64,000 nucleotides of DNA from Apricaphanius iberus (taxonomy: Eukaryota > Chordata > Actinopteri > Cyprinodontiformes > Aphaniidae), in NCBI GenBank assembly GCA_028564705.1, contig JAPXFQ010000344.1:2547001-2611000 (forward strand). The letters run 5' to 3'. Both the position numbers and the translations under genes were made by a program. The number at the start of each line of letters is the position of its first letter. Position 1 is the first letter of the stretch. Positions 48,480 to 61,086 of the stretch are shown here, piece by piece. Below the pieces are notes generated by a model. The model was not told the DNA's origin and made no database searches. It saw only the letters and a list, made by a program, of their open reading frames with translations.

Positions 48480-49312
48480 GTAAAATTCCCTTCTAAATGT
48501 ACGACTTGAGTCAAATGTCCAAATTTTGGCCAATTCTTCCTGATAGAGCTGGTGTAACTGAGTCAGGTTTGTAGGCTCTCTTGCTCTCACATACCTTTTT
48601 AGCCTTGGCTACAGGTTTTCAATGAGGCTGAGTTCCATGCTTAGTTGTGGCCTCCCCAAAACATTGGCTTTGTTTTACTTCAAGGCACTTTGCAACTTAT
48701 TTGGTAGCAAGATTAGGCATGCAGTTTATTTGCAGGACCCAGTTGTGTCCCAGCTTTTTATTCAAAAGTTATGAACGTCTTGTAGCTTCTATGTTTCCTC
48801 ACAATATTCCCTTCACATGATTCCATTTTTGTGAAGTTCACCAGTCCCTCCAGCTGCAAAACACACAGCATGCTTGCTCAGTGTGAGGGATTTCTGAGAA
48901 TTACACGACAAAATCTTCTGTGGTTCTCTAATTTCTACATTAAACATTGTATTGTAAAAACTCTTCTTGTAAAGTGCCTTGAGATGACATCTGTTGTGAA
49001 ATGGCGCTATATAAATAAACTGAATTGAATTGAATGTTGCTGCCACCCAGGACCTTTCAGGCCATATTGGTACTGGACCTGTTTCACCTTGTGTACATAT
49101 AGGTCTTAGAACAAGTCTATCTGAATAGTATGATTGTAGGGCATTCCCATGATGTTCGCCATCTTGAAATTGTACCCAAGGATTGAGCAGAATTAGGAAG
49201 GTTCCCAATTTTCTTCCTGATTTCTTAACTTATGCCTGGTCCTCTTGGGACTGATATGTTTTTTTTAACAGAATGCATCCAGAGGTGTGCCTCCACTTAA
49301 CTGAAATATTTT
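48480..49312 (-). mobile_element. Tc1-like relic interrupted by an L2 tail
   Basis: Strings such as ccaattcttcctgatagagc, tggtgtaactgagtcaggtt and aagttcaccagtccctccag match the antisense of a common fish Tc1 transposase. On the far side of an L2 insert, tgttgctgccacccagg continues the same transposase region and aaattgtacccaaggattga extends it to about 49312. Stops and a deletion disable it. Confidence 0.72.
48866..49036 (+). mobile_element. L2 3' end inserted in the Tc1 relic
   Basis: About 170 bp nearly identical to the last 170 bp of the LINE at 25.99-26.16 kb: tgcttgctcagtgtgaggga, then taaagtgccttgagatgaca and the tail gaattgaattgaa. It is extremely 5'-truncated. Tc1 sequence resumes on both sides. 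Confidence 0.85.
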
Positions 49313-49315
49313 GAA

Positions 49316-49771
49316 ATGGGAGCACGGTGGTGCAGCTGGTAGCGCAGCTCACCTCACAGCTAGAAGGTCCTGGGTTCGATTCCTGCCGGGGACGCTGTGG
49401 GTGCTGAAGGTGTGTTTGATCCTCCATATCATCAGCACCCACACCCTGGGTGGGGTTGGCAAAAGGGCTTTCTGTGTGGAGTTTGCATGTTTCCCCGTGT
49501 TCCTTGAGTAGTTAATTGAGCTATCCCACAAACATGTATCAGTTCTGGGCTATATACTGCCCCTCCTGGCTGCCGAGGCCTGGGGGTTGGAGAGGATCCA
49601 GCTGGAATAGTGTGATCCTTCCACACGCTACGTGTGGGGGTGTGGTGTTTTGTGGGGGGCTTGAGCTCAGTGCAGGGCCCTCCTACGGTCAGCAGAGGGA
49701 AGGCAATGCCCAGGACTGTACTTAGGTAGGAACACTGGAATCGTGGGATAAAAAAAAAAAAAAAAAAAAAA
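49316..49771 (+). mobile_element. tRNA-derived SINE with poly(A) tail
   Basis: The head has a pol III A box (tggtgcagctgg, 49328-49339) and B box (ggttcgattcc, 49373-49383), both consensus. The body includes caccctgggtggggttggca and gtggagtttgcatgtttccc. The distal part gtgcagggccctcctac precedes an A run of more than 20 at about 49750-49771. It starts within a few bases of the Tc1 relic end. Confidence 0.85.
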
Positions 49772-51219
49772 CAAGAACTTTAAAAAGCTACCTTTCCAAG
49801 GTTAATTAAAGGAAAATGAATCCTTATTGCAATATATTCAGTCATTTTATTACTATTCTTTCCTTTTCTAAATTAAATATACATTTGGGGATATCAATCT
49901 ATTAAAAGCAGGAAAAGTTTAATCTGATATAATACCAGGTAAAAACAAGGAACCTAACATTGGGGTCCCATTGGGTGCAACAATACGGCTTTTTATTATT
50001 ACAAGATTTACTTTAATCTACAAAGGGGATTTGGACCACTGAGCAACAGTCCAGTCCTCTTAACACTGGTACTGATGCAGTTGAAGCCCATATCCTGGAT
50101 ATCTCTGTCTGGTGACTTTTGAAGGTTTTGAATTCAGCCCCAATCCACACTTTCTGAATCTGCCCCAAAGTCTTGAATAGTTATTGCTTAACAGTCCATT
50201 CAAGACTTGTATATTGTTCTACCACACATTTTCCCTTACACTCATCTTTCAATTTCTTTGCTATACAGCACTCCTTATAACCGGCTTTGTAAGCAAATAC
50301 CTTTTGTGGCTTACTTTCATAGTGGAGGGTTTTAATAATTGTTGCCTGGACAGGTGTTAAAGTTCTGTAAGCCATAACATATTTTTTCATGAATTTTTGA
50401 ATAAAATGTTCTTTGTTGGTTTCAGGTAAGGTAATATTATAATATCCATCCATCCATTTTCTTAACCGCTTAATCCTTTATGGGTCGCGGGGGTGCTGGT
50501 GCCTATCTCCAGCTGTCAACGGGCGAGTTATTATAATATATGAATTTAAATACAATTATTTGGTTGTTATTAGCTGTAAGACTCAGTCATGAATAGAACA
50601 GACATCAAATCCTAAAACTGCATCACTCTGAGTAATAAACTAATCAACTATAAGCGGTTAATCAAGTAAATAATTTACATATTTTTGATGATTTTTATTT
50701 AGATGCACCTGCATATAACCCCCCTAAAAAAAAAATGTCATAACATGTGTTAAATCTCATTCTACAGGCGTGATATCTGATATAAAACTCCTGCTAGTGT
50801 ATAAATCATTAAGTGGCTAAAGATCTGTTGTCACTATAGAAGAATAGAATAATCATTTATCGCCCCACAAGGGGAAATTTGATTGAAACAGCAGCAAAAC
50901 AAGAACAGAATTTAAGAGTCCATAAAAAAAAAGAACTTTATAGACATAGTTACAATAATGGAGTACTGTGCAGTTATTAAAGACAAAACTACAAATAAAG
51001 TAGCATTCCCTGGTTGTAATGTGCAACAGAGCAGGATACTAAAAAAATGTTTAAATAATAAAAAAATATTTAGAAATATCTAGCGAGTGTGCATTGTACT
51101 TAAAAACGTAAATGTATTATTTCCAAAAGTTAACATATATAAACTGAGGGAAAAGACAAATAATGTGCAAATTACAGTAGCAGAAATGTTAAGCTGTGAA
51201 TTCTAGAACAGAGCTGTCC
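49772..51219. other. Intergenic sequence with a SINE tail
   Basis: At 50442-50530 the reverse complement reads as the 3' end of the 9866-10245 type SINE (gctggagataggcaccagca, ending ggatggatggat). Near 50838-50890 the string catttatcgccccacaaggg resembles a common fish repeat. The rest is unassigned. Confidence 0.55.
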
Positions 51220-51630
51220 GTCCTAATGAGCTTATTCAACCTCTTCCTCCCACCTGAACAAACCATCCAGACCACTCAGGTCCTCCAACACTAGTCTGCT
51301 AATCATCTCTAGAAACAGAACCAAACATGGAGAAGCAGCTTTCAGTTTCTACGCTCCCCATAACTGGAACAAACTTCCAGACAACTGCAAAGCTGCAGAA
51401 ACTTAGCGGCTTTAAAGCAAAACAAAAAAAACTTCTCTGTTTAGAGCTACCTTTGCGTAAACAATTATGTCGCTTAATTGCAAATTCACTGTCTTTTACT
51501 TTTCCTAATATTGTATTTTTTATGCTTTTCGTGCTTTATGCTGTTTATGTCTTTACCACCAAATCTTTTAAACTATTAGAATAAGCTTGCTGAAAGTGTG
51601 CTATACAAATAAAATCCCCTTGCCTTGTCT
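51220..51630 (+). mobile_element. LINE ORF2 C-terminal remnant and 3' end
   Basis: Reading across frames gives ALRSSNTSL, then RTKHGEAAFSFYAPHNWNKL and TLSGFKAKQKKLL, the C-terminal block of jockey/L2-type ORF2 (compare [14 protein letters not shown] in the LINE at 21-26 kb). It then runs into a gtgctatacaaataaaatcc 3' end. It is a different family from the 21-kb LINE. Confidence 0.65.
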
Positions 51631-51989
51631 AAAGCCAAGGTCATGGAAGAATACGCTATCATTTACTAACTGCAGAAACGTTTCTCTGGATCCATTTGAT
51701 GGAAAGGTTCCTGCTGTGACTCAGGGTGTTTTGGAGAGAAATATCATATGAGTCATAAAACTTGTTATGACTTATGGATTCCCTAAACATTCGCTACTTG
51801 CTTGAACACAGGGTGCTGTGAATTCTTGTTTATTTAAGGTTTATTCAGTTTATAAGCTAAATGAACAGGCTGGGAAGCCGTAGCAAGTTTTAAACATATG
51901 CTTGCGTAACTTTAAAATAACATAGACTGCTCTCAGCCTAATATTATGTTTATGATGTAACTGTATTAGATAAATATGCATGGTTATGC

Positions 51990-52216
51990 CTTTAAATACC
52001 CCCTCCTTTCTCTCCGGTTTTTACTATCTGCGGTTGCGCGTCAATCCGGATTGGTTGTCGGCAATAATCTGAGTAGAAGAGCAGAAGGAGGACAGCAGAG
52101 GGCACGGGGCAGCATGTTTACTGCCACCCACTCTCATAATTAGTTGTTCGGGTCGATTAACTCGCCTTATTTAATTTTCTAGACACTCTAAACTCGCCTG
52201 TGGAGGCGCACCAACA
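51990..52216 (+). promoter_or_regulatory. fam210b: Putative fam210b promoter and 5' UTR
   Basis: GC and CpG content rise from about 52030 into exon 1. An inverted CCAAT box (attgg, 52050-52054) precedes the start codon by about 165 bp. No convincing TATA box at a fixed distance was seen, as expected for a housekeeping mitochondrial gene. The transcription start is not visible. Confidence 0.45.
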
Positions 52217-52660
52217 ATGTTATTGTGCCGTACGGGGAGAGTGTCGGCAGCGGCTGTGGATCAGGCGTTCAAGCGTCCGCCGGGCTCGTTTCTGGTGCGG
52301 GTCAAAGCAGCCGGACCGCGGGACACCTCGCTGACAGCCGGGGCAGGCCTCACGTTTCAGCGGCTGCGCTTCCTCAGCGTGCCCGCGGGCGGGCTCGGGC
52401 CAAAGCGGGCGCACCGAAACCCTCAGCCCGTCCAAAACTGGGACACGTCAGCCGGTCCGGTAATAGTAACGGAGCGGGGACTCCTGTCCAGAAGCCTTCA
52501 CAGAGAACACGGTGGATTTTCTAACACGAGGCTCGGAGGAGACGCGAAGGGTGTCGCTTTGTTTACAGGTAACAGCGGCAGCAGAAGCATGCAGACCAGG
52601 GCTGCCTCCTCCAGGGCAGCCGCCAAGAAGAGCGAGGAGCCGGCTGACAGCAGCAAAGCG
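52217..52660 (+). CDS. fam210b: fam210b exon 1: mitochondrial presequence
   Basis: ATG at 52217 has A at -3 (accaacaATG). The exon encodes 148 residues and ends in phase 0 at a donor (aaagcg|gtaatt). The product starts MLLCRTGRVSAAAVDQAFKR and is rich in Arg, Ser and Ala with few acids over the first 60 residues, as in a mitochondrial targeting peptide. This N-terminal part is poorly conserved in the family, so the identity rests on exon 2. FAM210B is a small mitochondrial membrane protein linked to mitochondrial metabolism and erythroid differentiation in mammals. Exon 1 lies in a CpG-rich patch. Confidence 0.75.
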
Positions 52661-55469
52661 GTAATTAATTAATAGTTTGCTTAAGCATCAAGCAGCCTGT
52701 GTCCCCGGCTCTCTGCTGAGAGGATTCGTAACTTTACCATCAAATATTCAGAGCTCTAGCAGGAAGGCTGTGGCGCCTTCGGCTCCCCGGAGGCAGCCCT
52801 CATGTAACCGAGCAGGCTTCTTATACAACTCTCTCTGTTATGGATATGTTATTGATATGCCTGCTCTAGAAGAAAAAACAAAACACTTTTTGCTCTGTGC
52901 TGCTGCAAAGTCTGACCAATTTAGACGGAGAAAACCACACTGACAGCTCTGACAGATGTTTAATTTAGAGTGAGTCATGTTTTACTTTCCTCCCTGACAC
53001 GTGGCTTTTATTGGTCAGTCAACAACAGGGCAAATACACTAACACTGTGTTCATAGGGGCCCAACAAATATCTCCACAAAGGCCTGACATAATGTTAGAT
53101 CAGAGTTATTAAGAATTTAAACAATAGTAAAATGATCTTCCTTCATTTGTTCACCTTCCAAGGATCAGTACATTCATTGCAACTTTTGAAACCTTTAATG
53201 CTGGATACCCAAAATGATCAGAACATTCTGATATTTAACAATGGTGTTGTTTGTTGGAGATTTTCTTTTAACAACAAAAAACATTTTTCCTCCTTTTTAA
53301 AGTCAAACTTGATATATTAACCTTTTCCCTTCATTTAACAAACACAGTCAAGAAGATACATTTTTAATATTTTATAAAAAACACTTGGCACAATCAACAT
53401 GCTTGATGGCTTTTAACATTTTACCAATAACAATAATTCAATGGCATTTTTTAAGTAAATAAGTAATTTCTTCTTACTTCTTTTGATTAAAATAATAACT
53501 TTGTTAATCAATTGGAAGCATCTTAAATACTCTTATCATAAATGATGTGTCTGGCCTTGTGGGTTTAAAGTAGTTTTGATCTAGAGCTAGCTCAGGGTGT
53601 TTTGCGTCTCTAATCTGATTAGCCATTTGCAATTACTATGGTATTAGTAGAGTTGAGGGGGAGGGGCAGAATCAACATTTTGTTCTTTAGCAACCACAGT
53701 TTGGGAAAAAAATTACTAGACTAGATTACAAGTTGAAAAGTGCATAAAATGTGACCAAAACCCAAACGGAAGCTGCATGAATGATTTAACTTGGCCCTAA
53801 AGTGTAACAGGAATTTGTGTTTGTCTGGGAATTTGTTTTAATATTTGAACTTTTTGGCATGAAAAGGATCCCGAATCTAAATGATGAACCTGTGTTGCCC
53901 TTTTATGCACTATTTCTTTCGGCCCTTTGTTACAGATTCATTACTTAAGCAAAAATAAACAGGCTACTCTAAAAAATAATATTTTAAAACTAAAAAAAAG
54001 GTAATACAAAAGAAGCTATTTGAAAACTTGGCTCGTATGATTGATTGAAATATGCTTTATCTCATACTTTTCTGCTTTTTATGAAGAAATATTTTTTTGA
54101 TATTGTTCAACTACTGGAGTTAGTAGTTTGTATTTTGTTTTGTTGTTTAGGGCTGTTACTTTCTCCTCGACTTTTTATTGTAATATTTTTTTAATTATTT
54201 TTTTTAGCTCATGCACCTCCTAATAGGGTTCTTCAGTTACCAGATTTTCTGAATTTGTATTAAATTTTTCACTCAAACTAATATTAATTGCATAAGCAAA
54301 AACTACTGTTGTAACTGAAAAGAGTGGGACATATTTACATTTTTGCTCTTTATATTGTAAGCTAAAACAGAAGTGATGACTTTTCAAAATTAACAAGTAA
54401 TCATGTTAAATACTTGTTTTAATATTTTGAAAGAAATAATTGTCAGGGTAATTTTATCCATAATTAAGCAGTTTTACTGTTGCTATAGAAACCAGAATGG
54501 GCAGTAGATGGGAAGAAAAAAATTACACCATAAGGATAATCTTTAAAATACCTTCAAAAAAATTCTATGGAGTGTATGAAGGAATTAAGGCTGGTTACAA
54601 CTTGTGTACTGTAGGCTACCGTTTATTGTGTAGCAGCTTGAATTTTGGACTTCTGGACAAAACAAAGCAATTTAAGTTAGATTGTCAATGTCTAAGTTTA
54701 TTTGCAACCTTTCAGTTTCAGACAAAACTAAAAGAGACAACAGGAAACAAATCGACATTAGGAAAAATGACACTTGATGTCGCTTTAAACAAACCCAGCT
54801 AAAATCCTAAAAATATGTACGTATAAGTTGGTAGAGTTGTTTCTGGATGTGAGCAGAAAGCCTGGACTTTTGCGCAACATTTTACTATCTGAAACTGACT
54901 GACAGCACTAGAATGTCAAAGGTTCACATGAGATATGACTCCAGGAGGAGTGGTTTAAATCCTCCAGTTTACTCCCCACCAGTGAATGTCGTGTAATTAA
55001 CGGTCCATTTCAGTAAAAGCATGTAAGTTTAGTCTATGAATCTAAAGATACAATATTATTAAAGTTATGCCTTCTGATTTGATGCGAGATTAAAACTATT
55101 ATTTTACTTCTAACTTCCAAATTAAAGATGTATGGGTAGTTTTAGTTTTTTTTTTAAACTATTGTCATGTGAAAGCCAAATGTATATGCTCACAAGAAAA
55201 ATATTTGAATGCTACAAATGTATGCACAACACATACTTTTTAGAAAAGTGTCAGGTAAACTGAAAGTCATCAATTTAGGATTTACAATCAGTGCTTTCTA
55301 AACAAATTTATATACCTTATTTACCTTTGTAAAATTACTACCATAAACCTCTATATATTTTACGGAGATTTTATTTGATACGTCAACACAACTTAGTAAA
55401 TTACTACAAATTTGAAGAAAATTGCTACATTGTTAGAAGGAATATATCATTCTGACGGGTCAGGGAAAA
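52661..55469. other. fam210b intron 1, nothing recognised
   Basis: AT-rich intron. An open frame of about 100 codons near 54497-54802 shows no family resemblance and is likely chance. Confidence 0.5.
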
Positions 55470-56085
55470 AAATGCAGAGAAGTTTAAACCAGGGTTAGGT
55501 TATAAATCAGCATCTCAAGCTTAGAAAGTTGCAGTCAATCTATCAACAGTAAACAGGTAATGGCACAAATGCGAACCTTCATGCTTTTAGCTAAAATGAC
55601 AGTAAAAAACAACAACAAAAAACAACATATCTCTGGGCTCAACCCCCCAAAAAATAAAAAAAATAATTAAAAGATGGCTGAAAATACATGGGCATATTGT
55701 TCCTTTATTCTTTTTTTATTTTTCCTTAGATTTAAGGTTGATACTTCATCCTGTAAGATTCAGATTCCTTGTTGTTCCTTACAATCTTGGCCAATCATGA
55801 GGATAGGGACCCAGATTTTGATACCGATTTTCCATGTCAGCTCAGCTATCCACTGCATACCTTTTGCGTAACAAGGGCACAGGTGAAAGCACATGAGTAG
55901 TTTTTTTTTGTTTTTTTAGATAAATCCATCTACTGAACATACATTTATTAAATGGCATGTGGACCCATAGTAGTTTACAGCCCAGTAGTTGGGGACCCCT
56001 TGCTTAGATCATACATTTTAAAGGCCTAGTCAAAGCCCAGATTTAGATCCAATTTAAGATCTGTGGCAAACCTTAAAAAATAGTG
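55470..56085 (+). mobile_element. Tc1-like relic in two pieces
   Basis: The stretch 55488-55580 (aaaccagggttaggttataa, then ggtaatggcacaaatgcgaa) resembles the N-terminal part of a fish Tc1 transposase gene. The stretch 56022-56075 (gcctagtcaaagcccagatt then taagatctgtggca) matches the later DLNPIxNLW region. The sequence between is degraded. Confidence 0.5.
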
Positions 56086-56410
56086 GGTGTTTCTCAATGC
56101 CCAGGAACCTCGCCTTGATGCCTTGGTCCCGCCCGGGTTGCCTAGGAGATACGTCATCAGGGACCGCCAAGGCGTGTTCCAATGTTCATGTTCTACCGAG
56201 GAATCTGTCCTCTGTTTGTTAGCCGTTTAGCTAACTAACCAAGGATACATCAGACGTACCTTGATATTTTTCATCTTTATAAGATAATGTGGATATGAAC
56301 GGTCTTGTATGGCAAAAAAATACAGTTAAATACTGTAATACCGTTATGTTTTAAAAAAATACCGTGATAAGAAAATTTTGCCATAGCCTACCGCCCATCC
56401 CTATTTTGGA
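56086..56410. mobile_element. Fragments of two MITEs
   Basis: 56088-56260 begins gggtgtttctcaatgcccag, the end of a common fish inverted-repeat element, without a matching far end. 56320-56402 (ataccgttatg...taccgcccatccct) looks like one terminus of a hAT MITE. Confidence 0.4.
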
Positions 56411-57904
56411 GACACCACCCTAAAGTCTTGTATATTACAAGAAAAGGTTGTTCTGTAGTGTCCACTGAATATATATGCACGCAACATTTTTTAGATATTT
56501 ATGAAAAAAACTTTATGAATTCCTCTTTTCTTTTCACCTCATTGTTTTTTGTTAATTTATCTTGTTTTTTCAAATGAAATTTCAATTACTAAAATTAGAA
56601 TTTCTGTGACCAAATGTGACTAAAATGAAGAGGTAACACAACTTTTGCAAGGCAATGAGCAAGAGATGTCCAGTTAGCTACGTTTCCAAAGGGACAATAA
56701 TTTTCCCAGCGAAGAAGTAAAGCATAACAATTTAAAGGACATACAAGACAATGGTTTGAAGTTTCTCCTTCTGTAATAATTGAACAAAGGCTCTGTGATG
56801 ACCAAGAGGAAGATATACTCCCCAGAACTGACCTGAACTTGAAAAATGTATAAACCTCCCTTTAATGTCAGTTCTGTTGCTGGACACTCAGCAGTCTGAC
56901 TGGGCGAATCACCACTTCAGCATATCCCTCCCGCTCTGTGCATGTTTGCTCAGAGCTTGAGTGTGCCTTTGTTCCTGTTTGCATGCCACTGTGACTTTGC
57001 ATGTGTTTTCATGGCAGTGAAAAGCTGTTATCAGGCACAGCGATCCCACTGTTTTCGTCCTATACAAGCTTCCTGGCACGGCTCCCTTTAGCTGCTCACT
57101 CACATGACCCTCCCCATGGTGCTTGCCTGCCTTTACTTTAAGCGTTGCCTGTCTCAGTGCTGAAAAGCAAGAAAATGGGCACTGCTCCTTCACCCTCTCT
57201 GGACTTATCCATTGTCTATTGATGCCAGGATAATAAAGATTTGGACAAGGCTGGAGCTTCATCCAGAAAGCTTGAGCCAAAACACTAGAAGAATGGTAGC
57301 CAAAACAAAAGATCAGCTGCTTTCTTTGTTACTCTTCCTCTCCTCCTGAATTAGATAAATAGTTTTATTCAGTATTAACAAGGAATTCTCAGAAGCTAAA
57401 ATGACTGGAGTGAAGACTCTGTTTACAGAGTCTATGTTTTTTAAACTGCTCCCACACTAATCAGGTAACAATTTATTTTAAATAACACTGTAGTTTAAAT
57501 GATTATTTCTTTCTTGTACCAAAGCAATAACATTTAGTGTTGGAAATACTGGTCATTTCAACTCAAAAATGAATTTGTGAATTTAGGAGCAGCAGAGTTG
57601 AGTATGTATTACACCCATGAAAAACTTCCCAATACGTCTCCTCCAGTGCCAAACTGGCTTTTCTGCTACTGAGTTTTGGTTTGGAAGGTTCTTTCTCCAG
57701 CTTTTTGAGCCAGAGAGTGCAGCTGGTCGTGCTTTTGGTCCAGCACAAACCAAAGTTACAGCATCAAAATCAACAGACTCAATGCTGTGCTGTGACCAAA
57801 GTAAGGAAAAAAAATACTTCTCACTCACCCCTGACAGAGAGTCTTGTGATTTAAAAAAAAAAAGAAAAAAATATTGACTATTCCTAAATGTTCAGTGTTT
57901 TGCT

Positions 57905-57975
57905 CAGCAGGGGCGTATCCAGGAGGTTATTAAAGAGGGGCTGATGTCATTTTATATATATATATATATACAATG
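57905..57975. mobile_element. MITE end fragment plus short TA tract
   Basis: gcaggggcgtatccaggagg is the terminus of a widespread DNA-element family; only about 50 bp is present before a (TA)n run at 57954-57970. Confidence 0.4.
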
Positions 57976-59352
57976 TAGATTGTTGCTCTTTTTTTAAATG
58001 AAACAAAGAAGAGGTCTGTAAATTTTTTGTTTTGAACTTCACATTCACACCTGTCCCTTTTATCCTATAGGCAAACTTACTGGCTGACATTTTCCTATTA
58101 ATGACGGACAACCCTGAGGATCCCCTACATGGGACTGTCCTACAACGACAGTGTTTTTAGACAGGGGCTTCAACAGTTTTGCTGCAACACAGACTGCTAC
58201 TGTAGTGAGGGAAACACTGACCTATTTATTGAGGTACTGATTCAGGGTGGGATCACTCACACACTGGGTTTACCTGCCAGAGCTCCACTTCAGGACATTC
58301 AGAGTATGAGAAGATATGGGTCGTGAGAGCAGACTGTTATATTCCTTATGTTCTTTATTATTCCCACACAGCTGCTGATACAGGTGAGGAAGAAGATGAA
58401 TGTATGTGTTTACTCCTATTAAAAAAAAGATATACAACCAAGGTAGAGCTAACAAAAATATATGAATAAACTTAATATTTGGATATCAGCAGTTTGCGTT
58501 AAACATCACAAAAATCAAATGTAATATAGACTTTGTAATCAAATGTCACTATTTACCAATTTTCCCACAAGAAAACACTCTCCGGTTCATCAATGTTCAT
58601 TCTTACAATGCAGAGAGGAGACGAGAGTAATTTAATTTTCCTTATATTTTAATACAATAAATCAAATACTGGTTCACAGACTTGCTTAAAACAAATCAAA
58701 TATTTAGCTTACAGAGTGGTATAAATTACCCACACTCTGGCTCACCCTACCTAGGAATGACAACGTACATAACAGAAACATTAAGTTTTATATTTTAACA
58801 CAAAGTTACAGAATCTCCCCCCTAACTTTACATATGGGACACAAAACATGATTGGTTCATTCAAACTTTTGCCAAGACCAGCCTCCTTACAACCATGCAT
58901 GCATAATTAATTACCTTCCTGTTTATCTACTTAAATCTTGACTTTACAAACCAGCTCTAACTAGAGTTTTTGCAGACCATTATTTCTTACATCCTTCCAT
59001 TATCAATTGTATGGTGATGTTATCTGCCTGTGCTTTCCTGCTCAATGTCCTGTTTTTTCTGTGACCCAAACAAGAGCTGACTCTGCAAAATACCTCCTAA
59101 AACAATCTTAAAAGTATAATTAAAAAGTATGGTAACTAAAACATCTTAATCAAACATTAATAGACGTTTAATATACTTCAGCACACACACATGCTGCTGC
59201 ACAGAAATCCGCAGTTTGGCTGGTTAGTAAGGATAACTGATGCAGTACGGGCTGAATTATGAAATGATCAGGGCGGTATTCTGTGTATGCCTTTTTGTGT
59301 AAATAATCCAGTTAGTTTCTAAGAATTGATCAACCTATGTTAACTTGTTCAG
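57976..59352. other. fam210b intron 1, nothing recognised
   Basis: No exon, RNA gene or named repeat was seen. Confidence 0.5.
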
Positions 59353-59390
59353 CCTTCAGAATATATATATATATATATATATTCTGAAGG
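59353..59390. repeat. Perfect 38-bp palindrome with TA core
   Basis: ccttcaga, a TA run, then tctgaagg; the whole stretch equals its own reverse complement. Confidence 0.95.
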
Positions 59391-59403
59391 TAACCTCTGA
59401 TGA

Positions 59404-59432
59404 ACCTCTCCCCCTCTGTGAGGGGGAGAGGT
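59404..59432. repeat. Perfect 12-bp stem, 5-nt loop hairpin
   Basis: acctctccccct, loop ctgtg, agggggagaggt. It lies 13 bp after the neighbouring 38-bp palindrome. No T-run or coding context indicates a terminator. Confidence 0.95.
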
Positions 59433-61078
59433 GTCATAAAGAAGATGGTGGGAGACATAGCTTTGTAAGAGTAGAGATATGCAATTGCAACTGGCTGCAG
59501 CATCTCATCTCAACATCTCTCTGCTTTGAGACTTCCTCCACTGATGACAACACTTGAGGAAACCTACTGTACATCACTGCAGACTAATGCCCCCTCAAAA
59601 AATAAATACATGAATTGTCTGATTCCCCCCTCCTTTGATCACATTGTTAACCAGACCAATCCCGCATTTTGCCCATGGGAGATGCAATTTTGAAAAAACT
59701 GTTTCCTGATTACTGCATGATCTGCTCTAGTGTGTGACTTTTGATCCGTGTCAGCATTTTGACTTAGCTGTCGTTATCTTTGTGCTTTATGAGCTTTTAG
59801 AAGACTGCAGTGACTAAAGTTTAGCTCTTTCAACTTTACAAGCAGACAGTCCAGTGGCGGCCTAAAAATAGAAGAGAGGCATTTCCTGTTTCAGGGTGTG
59901 CCTTCACCATTTCATTCTTTTACTGATTTGGTCTTCATACCCTTCTGTTTTAGGTACAAAAAGAAGCCATTTGCCGCAGAATTTATTTTCTTTTTTACCG
60001 ATGATGCACTAATATATACCTGCCAAACGGGGCGTTTTGTACCTGCTTAAGGAAAAAGTTGTTTAAAGAAAGTATCTAAAACATCTATTTAGTGTTGTGT
60101 TAGGGCACATAGTCCATTAGAGCAGCCTTAGATTTACATAAGTAAGAGTACATGGGTACTAAGTGGAAATATGGTATGACTTGGTAAAGGGGCAATTTAT
60201 CTATCGACAGAAAGCCTGCTGTTGCAGGTACAAAATGTCAGCTATCACACTGTTGTTGCGAAATGTCCCATATTTTCCTTAAAATTATGTTTTGTATGAA
60301 ACTTTGAGTAAAAAAAAAAAAAACACAACTGCAAAAGGTACAAAACAGTGAAGAGGTGAAATGATCAGGACTAGTGTGGATTCAATTATTTCAGTCATTT
60401 ATTTAGGTAAATGTATAAATAAGTTCCAGAAAGTCCCTATTATAACTTTGCATTAATATAGTTATTACAAATCAGTTAGTCAAAGCAGTAAAATGTAATT
60501 CTTACGCTTAGTGAGATTTGCTTTGTCATATGAATTGACAAATGGTGGCTTCTGATGAGATCTCAAAATGTTGAATTTCCTTGTCTCCTTAAATCTTGTT
60601 GCACAAGTTATGTTACTTCAAGCATGACTACAGTAGTGAAATGCAGCTCATGTGACTATTACAGGACAGATGATTATGCGTGCTGACATGTTGTTAAACA
60701 AGGGCTTTCTCTGGTTCTGGGTCTCCGGGCTCCTGGTGCAGCCTGCTGCTTGCGGCCCTTTTCTGTGATGTTGGTTCACTAATCGGCCCCACACTCCCTC
60801 TGCAGTGATCTGCCTCGTCCCAGCGACGTGTCAGACGGCTGCCGATGGTGTGGCGTCTGTGTCAGGAGGTCACGAACAGAGTCATCTGTCCGTTTGTGTG
60901 CTGATGAGAGGCTCTTTGTGTGTGAGATGCTGACTGACATGTTTAATGAGTGTGACCGGGTGTGTTGTGATGTGAATTAGCTAAAGCAAACAGCAACAGC
61001 AGAATGCGTTTAATCAGCTGACTCTTCTGCTCCATCCAGGCTTTGTTCATTCACATTTACATCACAAATAAACATCCG
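59433..61078. other. fam210b intron 1, nothing recognised
   Basis: Intron sequence without a recognised feature; a short poly(A) run lies at 60310-60323. Confidence 0.5.
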
Positions 61079-61086
61079 TTTTAAAC

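Noticed and set aside
54497..54802. 101-codon plus-strand frame in fam210b intron 1
   Set aside because: No family resemblance, no codon bias and no plausible splice junctions; chance open frame in AT-rich DNA.
57583..57877. Overlapping frames on both strands near 57.6-57.8 kb
   Set aside because: Open on both strands but no recognisable domain or splice context; I could not decide between chance and an old pseudogene.
59404..59432. Stem-loop as a transcription terminator
   Set aside because: Rho-independent terminators are bacterial; this is a vertebrate intron and no T-run follows.
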